Below, piece by piece: positions 37,880 to 47,969 of a stretch of 64,000 bases of DNA. The stretch lies in NCBI RefSeq assembly GCF_025642255.1, contig NZ_CP106759.1, positions 2,817,501-2,881,500 of the forward strand, given 5' to 3'. The notes under the pieces are model-generated. The model searched no databases, was not told where the DNA came from, and saw only the letters and a program-made list of their open reading frames with translations. Origin of the DNA: Stenotrophomonas maltophilia (GTDB lineage Bacteria; Pseudomonadota; Gammaproteobacteria; Xanthomonadales; Xanthomonadaceae). The position numbers were made by a program, and so were the translations under genes. How positions within the stretch are numbered: the stretch's first letter is position 1; each line of letters starts with the position of its first letter.

Positions 37880-39025
37880 ATGAAACGTTCGCTGCGCATC
37901 CTGCACACCGAAGCCGCCAAGGGAATGGGCGGGCAGGAGATCTACATCTTCCGCCACATGCAGGCCATGCGCGCGCGCGGCCACGACGTCTCGCTGCTGT
38001 GCCAGCCCGAGGCACGGCTGGCGCAGCTGGCGCGCGATGACGGCTTCACCGTGCATACGCTGCGCATGGGAGGGCTGGCGCGCCTGCTGCGCGGCATCTG
38101 GTCGGTTTCGCGCCTGGTGCGCCGCGAACGCTATGACGTGGTGAACACCACCAGCCGTCGCGACGCCTTGATTGCCGCCGCCGGCGCCCGCCTCGGCGGT
38201 GCGCCGCTGGTGGTGCGCTCGCGCCACCTGATGAGTCCGGTCAACTCGCTGCTGACCTATACCGGCCTGCCGCACCGGGTGCTGACCGTCAGCAGCTTCG
38301 TCAAGCAGCTGCTGGCCGACCGTGGCATTCCCGCTGAGCGCATCGGCATCGTGCCGCCGATCGCGGTTCCACCGCGCTGGACCGATATCCGCAAGGAAGA
38401 TCCGTGGCAGTGCCTGCAGGACGTGCGTGCCGAAGTCCGTGCCGAGCTCGGCTTCGGCGAACAGGACATCGTGGTCGGCTGCGTGGCGGTGCTGCGCGAG
38501 CCCAAGGGCCATGCCGATCTGCTGCAGGCAATGGTGCCGCTGTGCAAGGCCAATCCGAACCTGCACCTGGTGGTGATCGGCGACGGGCAGCCGGTGATGG
38601 AGCGCCTGCAGGCGATGTGCGCCGAGCACGGCCTGCAGTCGCAGGTCCACCTGCTCGGCTACCGCGACGGCGCCTGCCGGCTGATGGCCGGCTTCGATAT
38701 CTTCGCCCTCGCCTCGCACAAGGAAGCCGCCGGCACCGTGTTTCTGGAAGCGGCGTACGTCGGCGTGCCGATCGTGGCGACGCGGGTTGGTGGCGTGCCG
38801 GAGATGGTCGTGGACGGCAGCAATGCGATCCTCACCCGGCTGGGCGACAATGCTGCCCTGACGGGCGCTCTGCGCCTGCTGGTGGACGATCCGGAACGGC
38901 GCCGGCAGATGGGCCGTGCCGGCTGGGAATGGATGCGCGCTGCGCACCGCTTCACACCCACCGGCCACGGCGAGACCACCGAACACTACTACCGCCAGTG
39001 GCTGAAGGAGCTGGGACATGGCTGA
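37880..39025 (+). CDS. Family 4 glycosyltransferase
   Basis: The 381-residue GT-B enzyme begins LRILHTEAAKGMGGQEIYIFRHMQAM, a typical GT4 donor-fold start. It carries the retaining-transferase motif ASHKEAAGTVFLEAAYVGVPIVAT, with E282 and E290 as the EX7E pair. There is no signal peptide, so it works on the cytoplasmic face, adding a sugar to a lipid or LPS-core acceptor. It starts 19 bases after the sulfatase-family gene and overlaps the deacetylase gene by eight bases, so the three are co-expressed. Donor and acceptor are unknown. Confidence 0.88.
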   Translation: MKRSLRILHTEAAKGMGGQEIYIFRHMQAMRARGHDVSLLCQPEARLAQLARDDGFTVHTLRMGGLARLLRGIWSVSRLVRRERYDVVNTTSRRDALIAAAGARLGGAPLVVRSRHLMSPVNSLLTYTGLPHRVLTVSSFVKQLLADRGIPAERIGIVPPIAVPPRWTDIRKEDPWQCLQDVRAEVRAELGFGEQDIVVGCVAVLREPKGHADLLQAMVPLCKANPNLHLVVIGDGQPVMERLQAMCAEHGLQSQVHLLGYRDGACRLMAGFDIFALASHKEAAGTVFLEAAYVGVPIVATRVGGVPEMVVDGSNAILTRLGDNAALTGALRLLVDDPERRRQMGRAGWEWMRAAHRFTPTGHGETTEHYYRQWLKELGHG

Positions 39026-39875
39026 TGCCCGAACCGTACCGGTGCTGATGCACCATCACGTCAGTCCGTCGCCCGGCATGATCACGGTGTCGCCGGAGAA
39101 TTTCGAAAGCCAGATTGCCTGGCTGGCCAACAGTGGCTGGACCTCACTGACACTGGAGCAGTACGCCGGGTTCCTGGCCGGCAGGCCGGTGCCGCGCCGG
39201 TCGATCGTCATCACCTTCGACGATGGCTACCTGGACAACTGGGTCTACGCGCATCCGATCCTGCAGAAGTACGGCATGCACGCGGTGGTGTTCGTGGTCA
39301 CCGGATGGATGGGCGAAGGCCCGGTGCGGCCGCATGCAGGCCTGCCCGGCGCGGTACTGCCGGCAACGCCGGACCATCGCGGCTGCGAGGCCGCCATCTA
39401 CGAGCAGGGGCGCAGCGACGATGTGATGATGCGCTGGAGCGAAGCGCGCGCGGCGATCGACGCGGGCACCTTCGAGGTGCATTGCCATACCCACACCCAT
39501 ACACGCTGGTTGCGCCGCGAAGACCTGGACCGCGCGCAGCGCCGGGCCGGCATCAGCAACGACCTGGCACTCTCGCGCCAGGTCCTGCAGGACAAGCTGG
39601 GCGAAGTTTCGGACACATTGTGCTGGCCGTACGGTGACTTCGACGATGACCATGTCGAAGTCGCGCGCGAGCAGGGGTTCCGTTACCTGCATACCACCCA
39701 CCCGTTCGGCCGCAACGTGATCGGCGGCGATCCCGAACGCATCTACCGCTTCGCGATCCGCAACCGGCCGGCCAGCTGGTTGCGCAAGCGCATCGCGCAG
39801 AGCTACAACCCGTTGATCGCGCCGCTGTTCAACGGCTTCAAGGCCCGCCAGAAGAAGATGGTGCCGGGCCCCTGA
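39018..39875 (+). CDS. Polysaccharide deacetylase (NodB family)
   Basis: The 285-residue protein has the NodB motif 1 TFDDG (66-70, D68-D69) and a His-rich motif 2, HCHTHTHT (155-162), from which H157 and H161 can serve as zinc ligands. The LCWPYGDFDD stretch resembles motif 3. About 50 residues are inserted between motifs 1 and 2. No signal peptide is seen, so it probably deacetylates an N-acetyl sugar on a cytoplasmic glycolipid. It overlaps the glycosyltransferase gene by eight bases and ends the three-gene unit. Confidence 0.88.
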   Translation: MADARTVPVLMHHHVSPSPGMITVSPENFESQIAWLANSGWTSLTLEQYAGFLAGRPVPRRSIVITFDDGYLDNWVYAHPILQKYGMHAVVFVVTGWMGEGPVRPHAGLPGAVLPATPDHRGCEAAIYEQGRSDDVMMRWSEARAAIDAGTFEVHCHTHTHTRWLRREDLDRAQRRAGISNDLALSRQVLQDKLGEVSDTLCWPYGDFDDDHVEVAREQGFRYLHTTHPFGRNVIGGDPERIYRFAIRNRPASWLRKRIAQSYNPLIAPLFNGFKARQKKMVPGP

Positions 39876-39906
39876 GTCCGCCTCGGCCCAGCAGCGGCCC
39901 TCTGAA

Positions 39907-39935
39907 CAGAAAACGCCCCGGTCGTCCGGGGCGTT
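39907..39935 (-). terminator. Bidirectional terminator between glmM and the deacetylase gene
   Basis: AACGCCCCGG-TCGT-CCGGGGCGTT is a perfect ten-pair stem. On the minus strand it is followed by TTTTCTG, so it chiefly terminates accD-glmM, 26 bases past the glmM stop. It may also stop the convergent plus-strand unit. Confidence 0.85.
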
Positions 39936-39960
39936 GTCCGTTGCGGAACCACCTGCGGGC

Positions 39961-41325
39961 TCAGGCCGCGGCGGCGGCCTTCACTGCGGCCGACAGGCGA
40001 TCCAGCGTGTCCTGCATCAGTGTTGCGTCATCGGCCTCGACCGTCACCCGCACCACCGGCTCGGTGCCGGACGGGCGCAGGAATGCGCGCCCACGGCCGG
40101 CCACGGCCTGCTGCGCCTCCAGCAGTGCCGACTGCACGCTTTCGGCCTGCACGGTGGTCTTGGCCGAGACATTGCCCAAGCGCACGTTCACCGTCTTCTG
40201 CGGGACCTTCACCAGCGGCTGCAACGCCTGCCGCAGCGTCTGTCCGCTGCTGCGCAGCGCAAGCAGCACCTGCAGCGCACTGACGATGCCGTCACCGGTC
40301 GTGGCCCGGTCCAGGCACAGCAGATGGCCCGAGGCTTCGCCACCGAGCACGCCGTCACCTTCGATCAGCGCCTGGTGCACGTAGCGGTCGCCGACGTTGC
40401 TGCGCTGGAACGGGATCTGCAGGTCGGCCAGCGCCTTCTCCAGTCCATAGTTGCTCATCAGCGTGCCGACCACCGGCCCACGCAGGCGACCTTCCGCCTG
40501 CCAGGTGCGTGCCAGGATGTACAGCAGGTCATCGCCGTCGACCGGATTGCCCTGGTCGTCAGCCATCAGCACGCGATCACCGTCACCGTCGAAGGCGATG
40601 CCGAGATCGGCACGGGTCTCGCGGACCTTGGCGGCGAGGTTGTCGATATGGGTCGAACCGACGCCGGCATTGATGTTCACCCCGTTCGGCTCGGCACCGA
40701 TGCCGATGACCTCGGCACCCAGCTCGCGGAACAGCAGCGGGGCGATCTGGTAGGTGGCACCATGCGCGCAGTCCAGCACCAGACGTACGCCACGCAGATC
40801 GAACGCACGCGGCACGCTGGCCTTGCAGAACTCGATGTAGCGGCCTACCGCCTCGCGCGCGCGCGACGCCTTGCCCAGCCGCTCCGATTCGGCCGTGGTG
40901 AACGGCACGTCCAGTGCGGCTTCCAGCGCCAGTTCGGTGGCGTCGTCCAGTTTCTCGCCCTGTGCGGAGAAGAACTTGATGCCGTTGTCGTAATGCGGAT
41001 TGTGCGAAGCACTGATGACGATGCCTGCATCAACGCCCAAGGTGCGGGTCAGGAACGCCACCGCCGGGGTGGGCATCGGGCCGAGCAGCTGCACATCGGT
41101 GCCGGCGGCGACCAGGCCCGCCTCCAGCGCCGCCTCGAACATGTAGCCGGAAATGCGGGTGTCCTTGCCGATCACCACGATCGGGCGGCGCCCGTCATGG
41201 CCGTGCCGGGCCACCAGGACGCGGCCCAATGCATTGCCCAGGCGCAGCACGAAGTCGGCCGAGATCGCTCCCTCGCCGACACGTCCACGGATGCCATCAG
41301 TACCGAAGTACTTGCGGCCTCCCAT
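39961..41325 (-). CDS. glmM: Phosphoglucosamine mutase
   Basis: The 454-residue enzyme converts glucosamine 6-phosphate to glucosamine 1-phosphate for UDP-GlcNAc synthesis. The phosphoserine is S107 in [17 protein letters not shown]. The metal-binding loop is DGDGDRVLM, and the sugar-binding GEASGHL and the C-terminal [11 protein letters not shown] phosphate loop are present. The ATG at 41325 shares one base with the accD stop (TGATG). It closes the accD-glmM pair, linking fatty-acid and amino-sugar supply for the envelope. Confidence 0.97.
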   Translation of the reverse strand: MGGRKYFGTDGIRGRVGEGAISADFVLRLGNALGRVLVARHGHDGRRPIVVIGKDTRISGYMFEAALEAGLVAAGTDVQLLGPMPTPAVAFLTRTLGVDAGIVISASHNPHYDNGIKFFSAQGEKLDDATELALEAALDVPFTTAESERLGKASRAREAVGRYIEFCKASVPRAFDLRGVRLVLDCAHGATYQIAPLLFRELGAEVIGIGAEPNGVNINAGVGSTHIDNLAAKVRETRADLGIAFDGDGDRVLMADDQGNPVDGDDLLYILARTWQAEGRLRGPVVGTLMSNYGLEKALADLQIPFQRSNVGDRYVHQALIEGDGVLGGEASGHLLCLDRATTGDGIVSALQVLLALRSSGQTLRQALQPLVKVPQKTVNVRLGNVSAKTTVQAESVQSALLEAQQAVAGRGRAFLRPSGTEPVVRVTVEADDATLMQDTLDRLSAAVKAAAAA

Positions 41326-42212
41326 CAAGCCACCTCCGGCGCCGGCTGGCGGCCCAGCATCGCCAGCAGGTCGGACAGGCGGTCACGCATTTCGCGGCGG
41401 TCGCAGATCTGGTCGATGGCACCATGCTCCAGCAGGAATTCCGAACGCTGGAAACCTTCCGGCAGTTTTTCGCGCACGGTCTGTTCGATCACGCGCGGGC
41501 CGGCGAATCCGATCAGCGCCTGCGGCTCGGCGATGTTGATGTCACCCAGCATCGCGAACGAGGCCGATACGCCACCGGTGGTGGGATGGGTCAGCACCGA
41601 GATGTACGGCAGGCCGGCTTCACGCAGCTTGCCCAGCGCAGCCGAGGTCTTGGCCATCTGCATCAGCGAGAACAGGCCTTCCTGCATGCGCGCGCCGCCA
41701 CTGGCGGAGAAGCAGACGTAAGGCGCACCGATCTCCACGGCAGCCTCGGCCGCCAGCGAGAAGCGCTCGCCGACCACCGAACCCATCGAACCGCCCATGA
41801 AGGCGAAATCGAACGAGGACGCGACCAGCGGACGGCCCTTGAGCAGGCCGCGCATGGCGATCAGCGCGTCGTACTCGCCGGTGTTCTTCTGCGCGATCTT
41901 GATGCGCTCGCTGTACTTCTTCTGGTCCTTGAACTTCAGCAGGTCGGTCGGCCCCAGGCGCGCGCCGATCTCGGTGGTGCTGTCCGCATCGAACAGCGCA
42001 GCCAGGCGCGCGCGTGCGCGGATCGCCATGTGGTGGCCGCACTTCGGGCAGACCTCCAGGTTCTCTTCCAGTTCCGGCCGGTACAGCGCGCTGCCGCAGT
42101 TGCTGCACTTTTCCCACAGGCCCTCGGGGACGCTGCGCTTCTTGCTGGGGGTGTTGTCGGTGCGGATGCCGGACGGCATCAACTTGCTGAGCCAACTCAT
42201 GCGGGAGGACAC
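41325..42212 (-). CDS. accD: Acetyl-CoA carboxylase carboxyltransferase subunit beta
   Basis: The 295-residue subunit makes malonyl-CoA together with AccA. The N-terminal zinc ribbon is [26 protein letters not shown] (four cysteines, about residues 36-61). The carboxyltransferase core shows [11 protein letters not shown] and [15 protein letters not shown]. Length is normal (about 300). It follows trpA after a 193-base gap that carries a composite REP palindrome. folC, which follows accD in many relatives, is absent here and glmM takes that place. Confidence 0.97.
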   Translation of the reverse strand: MSSRMSWLSKLMPSGIRTDNTPSKKRSVPEGLWEKCSNCGSALYRPELEENLEVCPKCGHHMAIRARARLAALFDADSTTEIGARLGPTDLLKFKDQKKYSERIKIAQKNTGEYDALIAMRGLLKGRPLVASSFDFAFMGGSMGSVVGERFSLAAEAAVEIGAPYVCFSASGGARMQEGLFSLMQMAKTSAALGKLREAGLPYISVLTHPTTGGVSASFAMLGDINIAEPQALIGFAGPRVIEQTVREKLPEGFQRSEFLLEHGAIDQICDRREMRDRLSDLLAMLGRQPAPEVA

Positions 42213-42337
42213 TTCCGTTCAGGGCGGCCCGGGGGCCGCAAAGGCGGACAGTCTAGCTCCGCTTTCCCCGCCCGTGCACCCCTTGCCGGCCTGTGGGCGG
42301 CGGCGGAAAAACCATGCTGGGACGTACGTTTAGCGCA

Positions 42338-42404
42338 GGCAGCGCCGGGCCACGCCCGGCGGATACGCCGTAGCGCGCACCGTCGGGCATGGCCGGGCGC
42401 TGCC
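42338..42404. repeat. Composite REP palindrome between trpA and accD
   Basis: Outer arms GGCAGCGCC and GGCGCTGCC-like (42338-42346 and 42395-42404) enclose two smaller hairpins, GCCGGGCCACGCCCGGC and GTCGGGCATGGCCGGGC. An internal GTAG head is at 42370. This looks like two SMAG units joined as a dimer, just past the trpA stop. Confidence 0.7.
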
Positions 42405-42405
42405 G

Positions 42406-43215
42406 TCAGGCGTCCAGGGCCTGGCGCAGGGGCGCCAGGAATGCGTGCGCCCGCTGGGCCGCCTCTTCGGCCGAGGTCGCTTCGGCCAGTGCCGCGACCA
42501 GGGCGCTGCCCACCACCACACCGTCCGCCTCGCGCGCCATGGCCGCCGCACTGGCGGCATCGCGGATGCCGAAGCCGGCCACCACCGGGACCGTGGCCCG
42601 TTCACGCAGCGCCTGCAGGCGTACGCTGGCGGCCTCGCTGTCGAGGCGGTCGGACGCACCGGTGACACCGGCAAAACTGACGTAGTACAGGTAGCCCCGC
42701 GCCAGCGCGAGCAGCTTGTCCGCGCGTGCCGGGCTGGTGGTCGGGGAGGCAAGCAGGACCAGGGCCAGGCCTTCCGCATCAAAGGCCTGCTGGGCCTCGC
42801 CGGCTTCCTCCGGCGGCAGGTCGACCAGCAGCACGCCATCCACGCCGGCGCTCACCGCGGCCTTGGCGAATGCCGCGTAGCCATGGATCTCCACAGGATT
42901 GAGATAGCCCATCAGCACCACCGGCGTCTGCGCATCGCGCTGGCGGAACTGCGCTACCGCCTGCAGGACGTAACGGCTGCCTGCACCGCGCGCCAGCGCA
43001 CGTTCGGAACTGCGCTGGATGGTCGGGCCGTCGGCCATCGGATCGGAGAACGGCACCCCCAGTTCGATCACGTCGGCGCCCGCCTCAACCAGTGCATGCA
43101 TGACCGGCACGGTTGCTTCCAGCAGAGGATCGCCAGCGGTGACGAAGGGAATCAGTGCCTTGCGCTGCTGTTCGCGCAGGCGCTGGAAACAGGCGTCGAG
43201 TCGGGATACGGGCAT
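42406..43215 (-). CDS. trpA: Tryptophan synthase alpha subunit
   Basis: The 269-residue TIM-barrel subunit cleaves indole-3-glycerol phosphate and passes indole to TrpB. The catalytic residues are E51 and D62 in ELGVPFSDPMADGPTIQ. The loop 6 region (FAGVTGASD) and the phosphate loop (VAGFGIRDA) are present. Its ATG lies one base after the stop of the small lipoprotein gene, so the two must be translated together. In the standard trpBA order TrpB would adjoin directly; here the extra gene intervenes. Confidence 0.97.
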   Translation of the reverse strand: MPVSRLDACFQRLREQQRKALIPFVTAGDPLLEATVPVMHALVEAGADVIELGVPFSDPMADGPTIQRSSERALARGAGSRYVLQAVAQFRQRDAQTPVVLMGYLNPVEIHGYAAFAKAAVSAGVDGVLLVDLPPEEAGEAQQAFDAEGLALVLLASPTTSPARADKLLALARGYLYYVSFAGVTGASDRLDSEAASVRLQALRERATVPVVAGFGIRDAASAAAMAREADGVVVGSALVAALAEATSAEEAAQRAHAFLAPLRQALDA

Positions 43216-43216
43216 G

Positions 43217-43897
43217 TCAGATACATCCTTCGATCAGGTCAACGGCGCCGCTGGCGCCCCAATGCATTCTGGATACGGTGCCATCCACGATCTCCACGCG
43301 GATCGCCAGATCGGAACCGGGGTCCTGCCAGAGCAGGGATTCTCCGGCGTCGGCATCAACGCCCAGGGCAGCGGCGATGACGCCCTGCGGCATCTGCTGC
43401 AGAACCTGCGCACGCGGCATGTCCAGGCGCAGCCCGAACGGCCCGGGCTGGGTCACCACCAGTCCCGAATCGTCGATCGGAGCCAGGTCGAAACGCACCA
43501 CGTTGCCGTCCTGCACCAGCATCGCCACGCCCTCGGGCAGCGTGCCGCGCTCGTAATAGTCGCAGCGCCCGGCCGTCGCCTCGGCGAGGCCAGCCGAGTG
43601 CCACTGCGCCTCGGCCTGCAGTTCGCTGAAAGGCTGGCCGATCAGCACCTCGCCGGCATGGTCCAGCGCGACCGAAGCCACCGTCGGCGCGGCCCCGTCA
43701 TCCGTGACCTCCCCTGCTGCAGGCAACGGTGCATCCTCGATCGGGTGATGGGCGGCATCGTCGTCGTTGCTGGCCACCTGGCGGGCCGGGGCGATGGCCG
43801 CCGGAGACGTCGCCGCGGGCGCCAGCACCGGCGGATCGGGCGGCGTGCAGCCGCCCAGCCCCACTGCCAGTACCAGCGCGCCACCATGGCGCAGCAT
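43217..43897 (-). CDS. Putative lipoprotein of unknown function between trpB and trpA
   Basis: The 226-residue product begins MLRHGGALVLAVGLGGCTPPD, a signal peptide with lipobox LGGC, so it is likely a lipid-anchored periplasmic protein. After an Ala/Pro/Asp-rich linker (to about residue 70) comes a 150-residue domain I do not recognise, with a Cys in GRCDYYERGTLPEG and one near the C terminus (EGCI). A GTG at 43906 overlaps the trpB stop (GTGA) and would add three residues. The tight packing in trpBA implies co-translation with tryptophan synthase. No catalytic motif is visible. Confidence 0.75.
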   Translation of the reverse strand: MLRHGGALVLAVGLGGCTPPDPPVLAPAATSPAAIAPARQVASNDDDAAHHPIEDAPLPAAGEVTDDGAAPTVASVALDHAGEVLIGQPFSELQAEAQWHSAGLAEATAGRCDYYERGTLPEGVAMLVQDGNVVRFDLAPIDDSGLVVTQPGPFGLRLDMPRAQVLQQMPQGVIAAALGVDADAGESLLWQDPGSDLAIRVEIVDGTVSRMHWGASGAVDLIEGCI

Positions 43898-43902
43898 GGG
43901 AC

Positions 43903-45120
<1,218 letters not shown>

Positions 45121-45216
45121 GGCAGGGACCGGTGATTCAGACAGGTGGATACTCTAGCGCACGGGTCATGACCGGAAAATGGATATTATCTGGCACATAT
45201 CGTCAGGAAATCTCAC
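45121..45216. promoter_or_regulatory. Divergent trpB/trpI-like control region
   Basis: The 96-base gap holds a perfect palindrome GGTCATGACC (about 45163-45172) and an AT-rich patch GGATATTATCTGG. On the minus strand TTTTCC, a 17-base spacer and TAGAGT may form the trpB promoter. TAATAT in the AT-rich patch is an alternative -10. The palindrome lies between them and is a candidate regulator site; the assignment is an inference from position. Confidence 0.4.
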
Positions 45217-46104
45217 ATGAGCCGATCCCTGCTGCCGCCACTCAATGCCCTGCGCGCGTTCGAGGCCACCGCCCGTCTGGGCGGTGTGGGCCGCGCCGCG
45301 CAGGACCTGCATGTCACCCACGGTGCAGTCAGCCGGCAGCTGAAGCTGCTGGAGGATCATCTGGGCCTGGCCCTGTTCCAGCGCGCCGGGCGTGGCCTGC
45401 GCCTGACCGCATCGGGAACACTGTTGCAGGCGGCCTGCAGCGAAGCCTTCGCCGGCATCGAAGACTGCGTGCGCGAGCTGCGGCGGCCCGCGGCGTCGCC
45501 AGCGCTGGTACTGGGCTGCAGCGGCAGCGTGCTGGCGCGCTGGATGATTCCGCGCCTCCCCGCCCTGCAGGCCGCACTGCCCGGTGTGCGCCTGCAGTGG
45601 TCGGCACTGGACGGCAGCTTCACCGAGGCGCAGGCGGCACTGGATGCGGTCCTGCTGCTGGCGCAGGGGCCGTGGCCACGGGGCTGGCAGGTGCGCGAGC
45701 TGGCGCCCGAGCGGGTGGGCGTGGTGGTGGCACCGTCACATCCGGCGGCGCAGCGCCTGCGCCATGTGCCGCCCTCGGCACTGCTGCAGGAGACGCTGCT
45801 GCACACCAGCTCACGGCCACAGGCGTGGCCGACGTGGGCGCAGGCGCACGATCTCGACCCCGCCCGGCTGCGGCTGGGCACGGGTTTCGAACACCTTTAC
45901 TACCTGCTGGAAGCGGCGGTGGCCGGGCTGGGTCCAGCGATCGCGCCGGAGCCGCTGGTCGCTGAGGATCTCGCGGCAGGCCGGCTGCTGGCCCCATGGG
46001 GTTTCGCCGCCACGGGCGGCTTCTGGGTCCTGGCGCGGCCGGAGGGCCAGGCCGACGCACGCGTCGACGCCCTGGCGGACTGGGTCGCGGCCCAGCTGAG
46101 GTAA
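45217..46104 (+). CDS. LysR-family regulator, probably TrpI-like activator of trpBA
   Basis: The 295-residue regulator has an N-terminal winged helix-turn-helix (LNALRAFEATARLGGVGRAAQDLHVTHGAVSRQLKLLEDHLGLALFQR, residues 10-57) and a type 2 periplasmic-binding-like effector domain from about 90. The helix-turn-helix resembles the GcvA/TrpI branch. Divergent placement 96 bases from trpB mirrors trpI-trpBA in Pseudomonas, where indoleglycerol phosphate is the inducer. That parallel is the main reason for the call. It separates trpF from trpB and is convergent with trpF. Confidence 0.78.
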   Translation: MSRSLLPPLNALRAFEATARLGGVGRAAQDLHVTHGAVSRQLKLLEDHLGLALFQRAGRGLRLTASGTLLQAACSEAFAGIEDCVRELRRPAASPALVLGCSGSVLARWMIPRLPALQAALPGVRLQWSALDGSFTEAQAALDAVLLLAQGPWPRGWQVRELAPERVGVVVAPSHPAAQRLRHVPPSALLQETLLHTSSRPQAWPTWAQAHDLDPARLRLGTGFEHLYYLLEAAVAGLGPAIAPEPLVAEDLAAGRLLAPWGFAATGGFWVLARPEGQADARVDALADWVAAQLR

Positions 46105-46127
46105 CGTGACGCCGCAGCCTCCCGGTC

Positions 46128-46784
46128 CTACTCCAGCACGGTGCAGTCGGCGCGGCGCACTTCCTCGACGAAGGTGCGCATTTTGTAGCCGTCCTTGATG
46201 CCCGGCTCCAGTTCAATGCCGCTGGAGACATCGACGCCCCACGGGAGGGTCGCCAGCACCGCGTCGTACACGTTGTCCGGGGTCAGACCGCCGGCCAGCA
46301 GGAACGGTCGATGCAGCCCGGTCGGGATGCGGGTCCAGTCGAATGCAACGCCGGTACCGCCACCGCCACCCGGTGCGTGGCTGTCGAACAGGAAGCCGGC
46401 CGCGCTCGGATAGCGCAGTTGCAGGGTACGCGCGTTGACTTCCTCACGTCCCCCCATCGCAACCGCCTTCAGGTAAGGCATGTTGAAGCTGCGGCAGAAG
46501 CTCTCGTCCTCCTCGCCATGGAACTGCAGCAGGGTGGGCCGCACGGTGCGCAGCACTTCGCGCACCTCTTCCTTGCTGTTGTTGCGGAACAGCGCCACCA
46601 CGTCGACCATCGGCGCGATCGCCTGGCGCATCGCGCGCGCTTCGGCGGGCGCAACCCGGCGGCTGCTCTCGCGGGCGAAGATGAAACCCACCGCATCCAC
46701 GCCGAGCTCGCCGGCCAGGCGCACGTCGCCGGCACGGGTCATTCCACAGAACTTGATGCGTGTACGGTAGTAGGAGCGGCTCAT
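46128..46784 (-). CDS. trpF: Phosphoribosylanthranilate isomerase
   Basis: The 218-residue TIM-barrel enzyme performs the third step of tryptophan synthesis. [27 protein letters not shown] holds the catalytic cysteine, LLQFHGEED the mid-barrel strand, and [14 protein letters not shown] with [10 protein letters not shown] the catalytic Asp and phosphate site. I chose ATG 46784 ([15 protein letters not shown]), which overlaps the truA stop as ATGA. It belongs to the asd-fimV-truA-trpF gene order common in gammaproteobacteria. Confidence 0.97.
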   Translation of the reverse strand: MSRSYYRTRIKFCGMTRAGDVRLAGELGVDAVGFIFARESSRRVAPAEARAMRQAIAPMVDVVALFRNNSKEEVREVLRTVRPTLLQFHGEEDESFCRSFNMPYLKAVAMGGREEVNARTLQLRYPSAAGFLFDSHAPGGGGGTGVAFDWTRIPTGLHRPFLLAGGLTPDNVYDAVLATLPWGVDVSSGIELEPGIKDGYKMRTFVEEVRRADCTVLE

Positions 46785-47551
46785 AGCGTGACCTCGGCGG
46801 GCAGATGCCAGTTGTCGGGGTACAGCGGTCCAAGAAACACCAGGCCCTGCGGCGGTGCAGTGGGACCGGCTACGGTGCGATCCCTTCCGGCCAGCAGCTC
46901 GGCGATCCACTCCACCGGTTTCTCGCCGCTGCCGACCAGGATCAGCGAACCGACGATATTGCGAACCATGTGATGAAGGAATGCATTGCCTTGTACCGCC
47001 ACCTCGATCACCTCGCCGTGGCGGCTGACCTGCAGTGACTGCAGCTCGCGCCGCGCATGCAGGGCCTGGCACTGGACCGAGCGGAACGCGCTGAAGTCGT
47101 TCTCACCCAGCAGCGCCTGCCCGGCCGTGTGCATCAGCGTCGCGTCCAGTGCGCGACGCTCCCAGCTCAGCGTCTGCCGGTCCAGCGCCGGCCGTACTTC
47201 GCGATTGAGCAGCCGGTAACGGTAGCGGCGCGCCCGCGCTGAGAACCGCGCATGGAAATCCTCCGCCACCGGTACGCACCAGCGCACCGCGATCGAGCGC
47301 GGCAGGCGGGTGGTGGTACCCAGCATCCAGGCGCGCGGGTCGCGCACTACGTCGGTATCGAAATGCACGACCTGGCACTGGCCGTGCACGCCGGCGTCGG
47401 TTCGGCCAGCGCAGACCACCTGCAGCGGCGCGTCGGCCACCGAAGACAGGGCCTGCTCAAGACTGGCCTGGACGCTGGGACCGCCCTCTCCCAGGTTCTG
47501 CCAGCCTCTGAAATCGCTGCCGTCGTACTCGACGCCAAGCGCATAACGCAT
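46781..47551 (-). CDS. truA: tRNA pseudouridine(38-40) synthase
   Basis: The 256-residue enzyme modifies the anticodon arm of many tRNAs. The catalytic aspartate is D52 in [11 protein letters not shown]. The RYRYRLLNR and [17 protein letters not shown] motifs are conserved. Start and length (family about 260-270) are normal. It overlaps trpF by four bases and lies 32 bases after the VOC gene, so fimV, VOC, truA and trpF may be one transcript. Confidence 0.97.
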   Translation of the reverse strand: MRYALGVEYDGSDFRGWQNLGEGGPSVQASLEQALSSVADAPLQVVCAGRTDAGVHGQCQVVHFDTDVVRDPRAWMLGTTTRLPRSIAVRWCVPVAEDFHARFSARARRYRYRLLNREVRPALDRQTLSWERRALDATLMHTAGQALLGENDFSAFRSVQCQALHARRELQSLQVSRHGEVIEVAVQGNAFLHHMVRNIVGSLILVGSGEKPVEWIAELLAGRDRTVAGPTAPPQGLVFLGPLYPDNWHLPAEVTL

Positions 47552-47583
47552 GTGCTACCTCGATGTTGCGGAGTGGACGACGC

Positions 47584-47943
47584 TCAGGCCGGATCGCGTT
47601 CCGACCAGACCGCCAGTTCATTGCCACCGGGTTCGACGAACTGGAAGCGGCTGCCGCCCGGGAAGGAGAACACCGGCCGCACCACCTCACCACCCGCCTG
47701 GCGCACGGCCATTTCGGCGGGGGCCAGCTGATCGGCGTACAGCACCAGCAGCGGGGCACCTTCAGTAGCGCGTTGCGGCTGGCCGCGGAAGAAGCCCCCC
47801 TGCAGGCGACCATCGTCGAAGGCGGTGTAGTCGCTGCCGTAATCGACGAACGACCAGCCGAACACCTTCTCGAAGAAGGCACGGCTGGCGGCCGGGTCGC
47901 GGGACGCGAACTCAACATAGTCGATGCGACGCTCGCGGGTCAT
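47584..47943 (-). CDS. VOC-family (glyoxalase/bleomycin-resistance fold) protein
   Basis: The 119-residue protein begins MTRERRIDYVEFASRDPAASRAFFEKVFGW, the classic first beta-alpha-beta module of a VOC protein. It ends FQFVEPGGNELAVWSERDPA with the Glu that often binds metal. One protein chain has two such modules. The function of this subgroup is not known, and the role may be small-molecule binding. It is inserted between fimV and truA, which are neighbours in many relatives, with short gaps on both sides. Confidence 0.8.
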   Translation of the reverse strand: MTRERRIDYVEFASRDPAASRAFFEKVFGWSFVDYGSDYTAFDDGRLQGGFFRGQPQRATEGAPLLVLYADQLAPAEMAVRQAGGEVVRPVFSFPGGSRFQFVEPGGNELAVWSERDPA

Positions 47944-47969
47944 GGCAGGGTCCTTGTCGAAGGTATCGG

